Below, in pieces: positions 62,001-64,000 of a stretch of 64,000 bases of DNA (its first letter is position 1; the number at the start of each line of letters is the position of its first letter). Source of the DNA: Sipunculus nudus (Eukaryota > Annelida > Sipuncula > Golfingiida > Sipunculidae); NCBI GenBank assembly GCA_026874595.1, contig CM049307.1:41610362-41674361 (forward strand), in the 5' to 3' direction. Made by a program: the position numbers and the translations under genes. The notes below the pieces were generated by a model, which had not been told where the DNA came from, did not search any database, and was given only the letters and a program-made list of their open reading frames with translations.

Positions 62001-63513
62001 AGAGAATTACATGTCAGTACATCAAATCAGAATATTCTGTTTTGAATACATTGATAAGTCATACACATGATGTAAATTGTATGACTGAAGATTGACTGTA
62101 CTGAGATAAAGACTTTTACAATCTGTATCTGTCTATATTCCTTTTTACTCCCTTCATTAGCATATAGCTGGCTTGCTGCACTGGACAATATATGGCTAGC
62201 CTGTTTCATTTTGTACAGTACAGTGTAGTAGTACTACTGACCTGATCATCTGTAGGAACAATAGAGGTTGACCAGTAGCTAAAGGTGATATATATGGTGC
62301 TATCACTGTCTTATGACTATAAGACTATAGCTGGTATTTCTCAAACTTTATAGGACGATGGTAGGTGTAAAGACTGACTTTATGAGACTAAAGCTGTTTT
62401 TATGCACAGCCTCTTTGGCTTAGACTGAGATTCTGAGAGATGAGACAGGTTGGTTGTATTAATAATACTGACTATTCAGTCTAAGACTAGCATACTAGGC
62501 TCCCTGGGCTCAGACTGAGTTTTTGCTATTTAAGGTGGTTATTTTACTGACTGTTATAAACTGTATTAATGACTATTTTAAGACAATAGCTGACTCCTGT
62601 TTTATGTATAGGCTTCCAGAGTTCAGAGTGAGGGCCTGTGAGACAAGGCAGTTGCAGTACTTACTATATATCTAAGATCAGCTTACTATTTTGGTACAGG
62701 CTCCCTGAGCTCAAACTTAAATTCTGCAGGATAAGGTGGTTTTATTACTGATTGGCATTGGACTATAGCTGGCTATTTTTATGTACAGGCCACCAGGGCT
62801 CAGACTGAGAATCTGCGAGACAAGGTAGTACAGATGGAGCTGGAACAGGAGATGACTAAAACGTCTGTACGGGAGATGCAGACCCAGGTGCAGCGCTTGC
62901 CAGAAGATGTAAGTCATGTGACCTGATCATGTGACCTGTAATAATTAGTACCCAATCATGCTTTGATTAATAATTTCTCCTATCATGTTATCATTTATAT
63001 TTTAAAGAAACTTGAAAGCTTTAATAACTTGTTCTATGCATATCTGTTTGACAGTCTATATTTTGTGAAAATTAAAAATTTATATGATATGGCATTTTGT
63101 TTTCATCATGGTTTCCTGTGGTATGAATATGCACAATGCTTATGATGTTTATTTGTCAAAGGTTAAATTAATGATCTATTAACATATATTTCTAAAGAAA
63201 TCTTTGTTTGTAAATATTTGTTTGAAGGAATCTATACATTTCCTATTATGATAGTTCTCATTTTAGGCACAGGTGACAGCACTGGTTATGGTGTTGCAAA
63301 TAGCAAAATCTTCAGAAAATATCCAGACTTGGTTGATATGATATCATTTCATGCTTGAGGATGAGCTTATAATGCAGATCCTGTGTAACAGATATTATAG
63401 TTTATATTATTGACACATGCATGTTTGGTTTGTCAGGTATATGCTCTTGAAGAGAAAGTAAAATTGTTGAAGAATGAGCTGAATACCCGAGTGAATGCTG
63501 AAGCTGACAGCAG
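9132..63513 (+). CDS. Large coiled-coil protein gene, 5' exons (gene runs off right edge)
   Basis: Twelve exons join in phase: 9132-9160, 19323-19829, 23817-24009, 40227-40309, 41864-41959, 42461-42686, 43178-43306, 44360-44484, 46119-46245, 56222-56362, 62789-62908, 63437-63513. Up to three in-frame microexons (57402, 60596, 60757) may be added. The product starts MSDQPFFERR, has a 60-residue Ser/Pro/Gly-rich head, then more than 550 residues of nearly uninterrupted heptad-rich helix full of Glu, Gln, Lys, Arg and Leu. There is no signal peptide or membrane segment. Such a protein is probably a cytoskeletal, centrosomal, ciliary or scaffold component, but sequence alone does not settle this. 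I considered a CCDC154-like protein and could not confirm it, so no symbol is given. Total coding length seen is 1853 nt without microexons. Introns 1, 3 and the one after 46245 are 10, 16 and 10 kb and contain most of the transposons. Confidence 0.85.
9161..10448 (+). other. Coiled-coil gene intron 1, proximal part
   Basis: No gene, repeat array or conserved frame recognised. AT-rich sequence near 9520-9600. Confidence 0.7.
10449..11585 (-). mobile_element. AGCTCAGCTGACT-family element, 5'-truncated copy
   Basis: The minus-oriented tail at 10449-10482 (acaagggacccatggttc, then cactcagctga) is followed by an AT/TG dinucleotide run (10509-10555) and by body sequence shared with 3480-4110 and 33700-34260. 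It stops near 11585, before the expected head hairpin. Confidence 0.7.
10509..10555 (+). repeat. (AT)n(TG)n dinucleotide run
   Basis: A run of AT repeats passes into a run of TG repeats, inside the truncated element above. Confidence 0.9.
11586..12604 (+). other. Intron 1, unassigned stretch
   Basis: I see no coding or repeat structure here beyond AT-rich unique sequence. Confidence 0.65.
12605..13155 (+). mobile_element. Small repeat element with 16-bp palindromic head and CTTG-TT end
   Basis: The left part has the perfect palindrome CCCATCATATGATGGG (12629-12644), then CCATCTGTCTGTCCATTAAC. Three diverged internal units of about 115 bp follow (gattttcatgaagctcacc, ...actcatcagaaatg, ...aactcattgtacat). 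The right end has a GCAC/GTGC stem-loop (13133-13147), then TCTTGTTA. The layout imitates the other hairpin-ended elements in this window, without clear inverted repeats linking the two ends. Confidence 0.5.
13427..13867. other. Orphan open frames in intron 1
   Basis: On the minus strand, 13630-13427 encodes 67 codons starting MICWECVNGCACHGSI and ending ENVLSVS-stop. The composition looks protein-like. On the plus strand, 13685-13867 gives a Cys-rich frame (HSNNPVCHTHTGNSQYC, LICVHQGVWPGSCPMDRF). I recognise neither. They could be remnants of a retrocopied gene or a terminal exon of an unrelated nested gene; equally, chance. Confidence 0.2.
13868..15305 (+). other. Intron 1, stretch with inverted CGTCACC motifs
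   Basis: No gene. GTCACTTCGTCACCACAGTTG near 14188 and, inverted, TTTGGTGACGAAACAACTGG near 14812 form imperfect outward-facing ends about 650 bp apart, possibly a degraded TIR element. Otherwise unassigned. Confidence 0.35.
15306..16730 (+). mobile_element. AGCTCAGCTGACT-family head with diverged core, composite
   Basis: The head hairpin at 15311-15340 is diverged (agctcagctgactaagtcaactgagg) and followed by CTGTCGTCCGTCTGG and family core text (gggcacaaatcataaccgctgaccctagaa). A core monomer with GCGCCACC is at 15967. From about 16440, repeated phrases (tcgtccatcatgtg; ggcaggagctagcatcacc) suggest a further, older head. The 3' tail is missing because family-1 sequence takes over near 16735. 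Confidence 0.55.
16305..16368. repeat. Cluster of GTCTAGAC palindromes
   Basis: Six GTCTAGAC or one-base variants occur in 64 bp (16305, 16318, 16326, 16339, 16347, 16360). The whole block can fold in many registers. Confidence 0.9.
16735..18061 (+). mobile_element. Helentron-like GGTGGCGCCACC element (family 1, copy c), 5' end missing
   Basis: Plus orientation. The core has about 4.5 dimeric units, palindromes near 16860, 16989, 17142, 17268, 17345, 17473, 17622 and 17754. The 3' end is intact: inverted-repeat copy TTTTGGCGGATACAAG (18018-18032), stem-loop GTAGTCGCTTGTTGACTAT, and CCGTATTCTAG at 18051-18061 followed by TTTTTG. The units are more diverged than those at 1500-2750, so it is older. 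Confidence 0.75.
18350..19096 (+). mobile_element. Repeat element with TCAAGGTCA units and GACCCCTGGGTC-CCTAG tail
   Basis: The left part has GATCACAAGTGGATGCCC and a GTCTGTCTGTCTGTTC run (18400-18425). The interior has diverged 150-bp units containing AAAGGTCAAGGTCACA (18556, 18705) and 'cttttcatccaaaactttccatctt'. The tail at 19068-19096 is TTCAGCTGAGC, a palindrome-like GACCCCTGGGTC, then CCTAG followed by TT, clearly related to the AGCTCAGCTGACT family. Confidence 0.6.
19323..19829 (+). CDS. Coiled-coil gene exon 2
   Basis: The acceptor is ctcttgaag|atcaag and the donor acaa|gtaagt, phase 2 to phase 2, 507 nt. The first part (SRSDFPSKFSTLPGIGG and on to RVRSPLAGMRPHTDG) is a low-complexity head. 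From about residue 60 of the protein, helix begins with EERLRQLETRVNVAEKSNRA and runs through ALLEEVIRLQSELKAQ, LTRTEEKLQDEKSA and QDLISRREQINNK. The frame stays open 5' of the internal ATG at 19411, consistent with an exon entering from upstream. Confidence 0.9.
19830..20915 (+). other. Coiled-coil gene intron 2, left part
   Basis: No gene or repeat recognised. The open frame at 20310-20552 (minus) has no recognisable features. Confidence 0.65.
20916..21610 (+). repeat. Diverged tandem units with AAAGGTCAAGGTCA
   Basis: About four units of 130-155 bp share the phrases 'tttcacatatggctcacctacc', 'gaggtcatgggatcaaaggtcaaggtcac' (split here) and 'ggacccacttcttg'. They are of the same family as 18480-19050 but lack clear head and tail hairpins. 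Confidence 0.6.
21611..23816 (+). other. Intron 2, right part
   Basis: No gene or repeat family recognised over 2.2 kb of AT-rich sequence. Confidence 0.65.
23817..24009 (+). CDS. Coiled-coil gene exon 3
   Basis: The acceptor is atttcag|gctaca and the donor aca|gtgagt, phase 2 to phase 0. It encodes LQELRNELAETSRAKDQLE, then VVFTLVDEMRQVKSKTESQ and MELRNKSKRLEEENRQT, a continuous heptad pattern that follows exon 2 directly. Confidence 0.9.
24010..26984 (+). other. Coiled-coil gene intron 3, left part
   Basis: About 3 kb of AT-rich sequence without recognisable gene or element. A GA-rich run sits at 26328-26350. Confidence 0.65.
26985..27500. repeat. Three diverged tandem units of about 200 bp
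   Basis: The phrases 'catgtgatcagtatgcagccagccat', 'catgtgattgttaagctgtcggccatt' and 'aagtgatcagtaagctgccagccatt' begin three units. Each continues with 'acacaaacaggtgaacatgcag' or a variant and a poly-T/A patch. No coding sequence. Confidence 0.7.
27501..28985 (+). other. Intron 3, unassigned stretch
   Basis: No gene or repeat recognised. Confidence 0.6.
28988..31997 (+). mobile_element. AGCTCAGCTGACT-family element with long GGCGCC tandem core, composite
   Basis: The head hairpin is at 28991-29020, followed by a GTCT/GTCC run (29036-29089). The core has about six units of roughly 335 bp with GGTGGCGCC near 29347, 29684, 30020, 30438, 30774 and 31146. Each unit contains 'ggcacaaatcgtaa', 'actggacctagaatctt' and 'tctctgttacccatat'. 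Extra head hairpins at 30286 and 30803 show internal rearrangement. After 31200 come shorter 165-bp units lacking the palindrome. The tail is at 31968-31997 (TCAGCTGAGC, GACCCCTGGGTC, ACTTG). Confidence 0.75.
29036..29089 (+). repeat. GTCC/GTCT microsatellite
   Basis: A run of CCGTCGTCCGTCTGTCTGTC type, the tetranucleotide segment that follows the head hairpin in this family (also 30850-30890, 32046-32080 and 49640-49690). Confidence 0.9.
31998..34855 (+). mobile_element. AGCTCAGCTGACT-family element, full length, GGCGCC-free core
   Basis: The head hairpin (32000-32028) is followed by CTGTCGTCCGTCTGTCTGTC. The body holds a roughly 680-bp unit present two and a half times (for example 32160 against 32839; 33540 and 33890 repeat later parts). 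A C run is at 34085-34098. The tail at 34823-34855 has TTCAGCTGAGC, GACCCATAGGTC and CCTTG, followed by TTTTA. No open frame of transposase size. Confidence 0.8.
34856..35640 (+). other. Intron 3, unassigned stretch
   Basis: Unique sequence as far as I can see; no gene. Confidence 0.6.
35641..38228 (-). mobile_element. Helentron-like GGTGGCGCCACC element (family 1, copy b), with nested DNA transposon
   Basis: Minus orientation: 3' terminus CTAGAATACGGGTAGTCGAC at 35641 and 5' terminus GGCGGATACA ending at 38228. The core has about three dimeric units (35760-36600) more diverged than copy a. A 1404-bp TIR element (36792-38195) is inserted just inside the 5' hairpin, separating GTATCCGCAGAAC from the core. 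Confidence 0.8.
36792..38195. mobile_element. 1.4-kb TIR DNA transposon, non-autonomous, TA target duplication
   Basis: The ends are perfect 25-bp inverted repeats (36792-36816 and 38171-38195) beginning CCGTAAAATCTCC and containing CTTAAAACCGC. TA dinucleotides lie at 36790-36791 and 38196-38197. The longest open frame is under 80 codons, so no transposase is encoded. TA target and TIR style fit the Tc1/mariner/pogo group. The interior is richer in CG dinucleotides than its surroundings. Confidence 0.88.
38229..40226 (+). other. Intron 3, right part
   Basis: Mostly unique. A lone 3' tail fragment of the AGCTCAGCTGACT family lies near 39563-39595 (tgctgagcatcatgacc, then aagggtcacttatt). No gene seen. 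Confidence 0.6.
40227..40309 (+). CDS. Coiled-coil gene exon 4
   Basis: The acceptor is atttcag|ctggag and the donor ccag|gtaagg, phase 0 to phase 2. It encodes LETMRKQGETQSHTDSSTSQ and LRNQIEA. It follows a 16.2-kb intron and is too short to appear as a long open frame. Confidence 0.85.
40310..41863 (+). other. Coiled-coil gene intron 4
   Basis: Contains an (AT)n(AC)n dinucleotide run at 41040-41076. Otherwise no gene or repeat recognised. Confidence 0.7.
41864..41959 (+). CDS. Coiled-coil gene exon 5
   Basis: The acceptor is tctacag|actggc and the donor tccg|gtcagt, phase 2 to phase 2. It encodes RLAELRDVLVDLRNKQEAET followed by QGRRILEQQLQV. The GTCAGT donor is used again after 44484, which supports both calls. 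Confidence 0.88.
41960..42460 (+). other. Coiled-coil gene intron 5
   Basis: AT-rich; nothing recognised. Confidence 0.7.
42461..42686 (+). CDS. Coiled-coil gene exon 6
   Basis: The acceptor is gtaatcag|aatggg and the donor aaaa|gtgagt, phase 2 to phase 0. It encodes MGDMSASIVEQNRRREEAMH, EVIQREKEHAAETERIKLQG and on to REENQAKYSQLEK. Strongly charged helix throughout. The apparent ORF start upstream at 42432 is intronic. Confidence 0.9.
42725..43060 (+). mobile_element. AGCTCAGCTGACT-family head fragment in intron 6
   Basis: The head hairpin at 42729-42757 (agctcagctgactgtaagtcatctgagg) is followed by CTTTGTCTATTGATCATCTG. Body text shared with 49720-49850 (gacctatgaatccagaattcagcat; aaaactgggtcaccgcgacttcg) follows. 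The 3' half is missing. Confidence 0.75.
43178..43306 (+). CDS. Coiled-coil gene exon 7
   Basis: The acceptor is gcttacag|attctc and the donor aaaa|gtaagt, phase 0 to phase 0, 43 codons. It encodes ILHAEQEARQQYEKDVREEN, EKRWDTMKKLTGDEINSIRE and TQK. Being phase-symmetric, it could be skipped without a frameshift. Confidence 0.9.
43307..44359 (+). other. Intron 7 with two to three 150-bp tandem units
   Basis: The phrase 'ctacttctccnnnntttcttg...ctgatagg..tangtgtgggcttttta' occurs near 43819, 43970 and, diverged, 44112, a low-copy tandem duplication. The rest is unassigned. Confidence 0.6.
44360..44484 (+). CDS. Coiled-coil gene exon 8
   Basis: The acceptor is actctcag|ctggag and the donor tcaag|gtcagt, phase 0 to phase 2. 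It encodes LEKKKVNETVRKLNEAVNLL, then DKQLEGHQKQQGKVISAEIK. Confidence 0.9.
44485..46118 (+). other. Intron 8 with duplicated segments
   Basis: Two diverged direct duplications. One pairs 44748-44820 with 44930-44972 ('aggtttctctgtacattca..aataa'). The other pairs 45150-45260 with 45575-45690 ('gagaagggaaatttat.atgttt', 'gtatgtgctga'). No gene. Confidence 0.55.
46119..46245 (+). CDS. Coiled-coil gene exon 9
   Basis: The acceptor is tcaccag|gaaaca and the donor gaag|gtgggt, phase 2 to phase 0. It encodes RKQHEKDTMERIDSVQEKLG followed by IAMATLQQAIGGINAQMTKQ and GEK. The exon precedes a 10-kb intron rich in mobile elements. Confidence 0.88.
46619..47942 (+). mobile_element. AGCCCTCAGCC-family hairpin element with 300-bp tandem core
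   Basis: The head hairpin is at 46619-46645 (AGCCCTCAGCC, TTTA, GGCTGATGGGCT). A CCGTCCGTCCGTCCGTCC run follows (46667-46690). The core has about 3.5 units near 300 bp, marked by GGTGACCTTGACCTATTT at 46799, 47100, 47399 and 47701, and by GGGGCGCCACTTAC or variants. The tail holds the perfect inverted copy GGCTGAGGGCT (47906-47916), a TCAGC/GCTGA stem-loop, and TATTCTAG at 47935-47942 followed by TT. Open frames over the core are repeat by-products. Confidence 0.82.
47943..49590 (+). other. Intron 9, unique stretch with X-box-like site
   Basis: No gene that I can support. The open frame at 48544-48762 is Pro-rich near its end (DPISPGPPETPEQARPLLY) and lacks a donor in a useful phase. A block of GGTTGC/GGTTAC motifs lies at 48780-48930. 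Confidence 0.6.
48806..48819. promoter_or_regulatory. Palindromic X-box-like (RFX) motif
   Basis: GTTGCCATGGTAAC fits the RFX-family X-box consensus (GTTGCC, 0-3 bases, GGNAAC), with both half-sites present. It lies deep in an intron and next to related GGTTAC/GGTTGC words, so function is uncertain. Confidence 0.4.
49592..52749 (+). mobile_element. AGCTCAGCTGACT-family element, full length
   Basis: The head hairpin at 49595-49625 is followed by GTCCGTCGTCCGTCTGTCCG and repeated CCGTC. The body includes two copies of the 650-700 bp unit (49790 and 50450), a C run (51128-51141), and sequence matching 632-1170 and 2990-4100 in reverse. The tail has ATCAGCTGAGCG, GACCCATGGGTC (52733-52744) and CCTTG followed by TT. 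It holds the uninterrupted site for the family-1 insertion at 1171-2989. Confidence 0.82.
52750..53612 (+). other. Intron 9, stretch with a decayed tail fragment
   Basis: Short open frames at 52962-53424 show no recognisable product. A decayed tail-like TTCAGCTGAGCCACC is at 53393-53420. Confidence 0.5.
53616..54832 (+). mobile_element. ATGCCCC-family hairpin element with 180-bp tandem core
   Basis: The head hairpin is at 53616-53646 (ATGCCCCTGCCAC, AAA, GTGGCCGGGGCAT), followed by GTCCGTCATTCCGTC words. The core has six units of about 180 bp beginning GGACTTTTTTTCGCAATGCC (53707, 53885, 54065, 54265, 54446, 54624). The tail has GCCCCGGGCGGGGGCAT (inverted copy), then a GTGTC/GACAC stem-loop (54812-54826) and ATCTAG followed by TT. 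No transposase frame; frames such as 53417-53803 are repeat by-products. Confidence 0.82.
54833..56221 (+). other. Intron 9, right part
   Basis: AT-rich, no gene recognised. Confidence 0.65.
56222..56362 (+). CDS. Coiled-coil gene exon 10
   Basis: The acceptor is acacacag|gttcgt and the donor gcg|gtgagt, phase 0 to phase 0, 47 codons. It encodes VRREMKALFDDHRQAETRAL, then ADMDTRLTALQAKVAGSEDR and VEGKVAA. Confidence 0.88.
56363..57401 (+). other. Intron 10
   Basis: Holds the 24-bp minisatellite at 56851-56967; otherwise nothing recognised. Confidence 0.7.
56851..56967 (+). repeat. 24-bp minisatellite, about five copies
   Basis: The unit GAACAATTGCTTCTAAACCC plus ACAT repeats head to tail five times with no or almost no mismatches (starts 56851, 56875, 56899, 56923, 56947). 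Identity this high implies recent expansion and probable length polymorphism. Because the unit is a multiple of three, an 8-residue periodic frame (GLEAIVHV) appears on the minus strand; it is not a gene. Confidence 0.95.
57402..57431 (+). CDS. Candidate microexon A of the coiled-coil gene
   Basis: A 30-nt segment lies between cttcacaacag and gtacag. It is phase 0 at both ends and reads IVRQMQLNEE, which continues the heptad pattern of exon 10. Inclusion or skipping leaves the frame intact. Its 3' half resembles the two candidate microexons downstream (QLNEE, QLNDE, ELNE). Called from splice signals and phase only. Confidence 0.5.
57580..57893 (-). mobile_element. tRNA-derived SINE
   Basis: On the minus strand the head reads GGCTCAGTGGTAGAGCAC (A box, 57888-57871), then GTTGTGAGTTCAAATCTC (B box, around 57846-57834), a polymerase III tRNA-like promoter. 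The D-stem to T-stem spacing suits a tRNA. An unrelated body of about 240 nt follows (tail near 57580). The cloverleaf is too eroded to assign an anticodon, and the body length argues for a SINE rather than a tRNA gene. Confidence 0.7.
58108..58625. repeat. Repeat with TATATTAATAGCGTAAGGCG head and GC-rich body
   Basis: The head text (agcgtaaggcgatttttgtaattttc, then gataccaccttacgg) returns at 59289-59380 as agcgtaacgcgatttttgtgattttc and gataccaccgtatgg. The block 58283-58600 is far richer in G+C than anything else in the window. Probably a mobile element of unknown class; no recognisable protein. Confidence 0.5.
59289..59440. repeat. Second copy of the AGCGTAAnGCGATTTTTG repeat head
   Basis: Matches 58108-58220 over about 110 bp, then diverges (tgttcaccccaaaccatgcacgggtaattgctag). 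Confidence 0.55.
60596..60622 (+). CDS. Candidate microexon B of the coiled-coil gene (weak)
   Basis: A 27-nt phase-0 segment follows ccgcatgcag and precedes gtaatt. It reads KQLNDEASN. By alignment with microexons A and C, the ancestral donor position after AATGATGAA now reads GCT instead of GT, so the donor used here would be a shifted one. It may be a decayed copy. Confidence 0.25.
60757..60774 (+). CDS. Candidate microexon C of the coiled-coil gene
   Basis: An 18-nt phase-0 segment lies between a good pyrimidine tract with acceptor (ttttcccctgcag) and gtaacc. It reads KTELNE. The size and resemblance to microexons A and B suggest an alternatively used insertion in the coiled coil. Confidence 0.4.
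60775..62409 (+). other. Intron before the exon-like array
   Basis: AT-rich; no gene or repeat recognised up to about 62250. Faint echoes of the array (gactataagactatagctgg at 62316) begin near 62250. Confidence 0.6.
62410..62824 (+). repeat. Tandem array of decayed exon-like units ending in exon 11
   Basis: Five units, starts 62410, 62499, 62612, 62700 and 62789, each preceded by a 3' splice-like AG. Units 2 to 5 are exactly 36 nt before an aag|g boundary, and unit 1 is 35 nt. The intronic part (gactatagctgg..tttttatgtacag) is repeated as well. Only the last unit lies in a certain exon. Unit 2 is open (APWAQTEFLLFK) with gtggtt behind it; units 3 and 4 contain TGA. Confidence 0.75.
62789..62908 (+). 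CDS. Coiled-coil gene exon 11
   Basis: The acceptor is atgtacag|gccacc and the donor agat|gtaagt, phase 0 to phase 0, 40 codons. It encodes ATRAQTENLRDKVVQMELEQ, then EMTKTSVREMQTQVQRLPED. Its first 36 nt are the best preserved member of a tandem array beginning at 62410, and an internal GT (gtagta at 62825) could act as an alternative donor after codon 12. Confidence 0.88.
63437..63513 (+). CDS. Coiled-coil gene exon 12 (last visible)
   Basis: The acceptor is ttgtcag|gtatat and the donor cag|gtgagt, phase 0 to phase 2. It encodes VYALEEKVKLLKNELNTRVN and AEADS. The open phase shows that the gene continues past the right edge of the window. Confidence 0.85.
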
Positions 63514-63750
63514 GTGAGTGGCCAATCATGTTCATTATGTAGCTTATGAATATCCATTAGGTCATAGACTCTCATTTACACTTCATCCAGATAAATCTGT
63601 TTTTTAATTCATATATGATTCAGCCTTTAAGAAAATATGGTTAATTGTCACAAGGGGTCAGTCACTCCTCTCTAGATCATCACTTGCACACTCTGGCCAT
63701 ATCTGCACTAAAGTTTTAGCCTTTTCTCAAAAGTAAAAGATTTGTCTCAT

Positions 63751-64000
63751 TGTATCCACCAAAAAAAGTTTTGCAGATACTATGTTTTTCACTGGGTTCC
63801 ACTGACGCTGAGACCCTTTGACCAATTTTTCCAAAAAACCCAGCATAGTTATTCTCTCACCTATGTAGTTGTGCCTATCAAAGACTGGTGGTGCCATTTG
63901 CAGTCCTTATTGTGTTCTATGAATCTGGGTGTCTTTTTGATAACAGCCCATATCTCAGGCGTGGTTCAATGTATAGATCTGAAATTTAGCATGTCTATAG
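63751..64000 (+). mobile_element. Family-1 Helentron-like element, 5' end (runs off right edge)
   Basis: Begins TGTATCCACCAAAAAAAG, then TTTTGCAGATACTATG, matching the reverse complement of the 5' end of copy a, including its hairpin. A core monomer (gactggtggtgccatttgcag; catatctcaggcgtggttcaatg) follows. The upstream base is T, as in the other 5' ends. Confidence 0.7.

Overview
Eukaryotic, animal-type nuclear DNA: AT-rich, with GT-AG introns of 0.2 to 16 kb and transposon-derived repeats filling most non-coding space. GRWD1 on the minus strand is a conserved animal/fungal gene. Tandem-core mobile elements with GGTGGCGCCACC palindromes resemble those of bivalve molluscs (pearl / rolling-circle type). 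A marine bivalve or related lophotrochozoan is therefore the best guess; this is inference, not proof.

Two protein-coding genes diverge from a 339-bp intergenic region (8793-9131). Leftward is the 5' part of GRWD1, a WD40 ribosome-biogenesis and histone-binding protein. Four coding exons (8792 down to 4572, 277 residues) are visible; the remaining WD repeats lie beyond the left edge. Rightward is a large coiled-coil gene, with 12 well supported exons plus up to three microexons between 9132 and 63513, about 620 to 640 residues so far. It runs off the right edge. Every exon joins its neighbour in a consistent phase. I do not recognise the family with confidence.

The large introns hold several families of non-autonomous elements. 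They differ in sequence but share one plan: a 5' inverted repeat or hairpin, a CCGTC-rich segment, a tandem-repeat core, a 3' copy of the inverted repeat, a terminal stem-loop, and an end at CTAG or CTTG followed by TT. One element (1171-2989) can be compared with its own empty site at 51600/51601. It inserted between two T residues with no target duplication, the behaviour described for Helentron-type rolling-circle elements. A separate 1.4-kb DNA transposon (36792-38195) sits inside another copy of that family and has a provable TA duplication.

Other points of interest are a decayed tandem array of exon-like units before the 62789 exon, a set of similar in-frame microexons, a palindromic X-box-like site at 48806, and repeats carrying nuclear-receptor half-sites.
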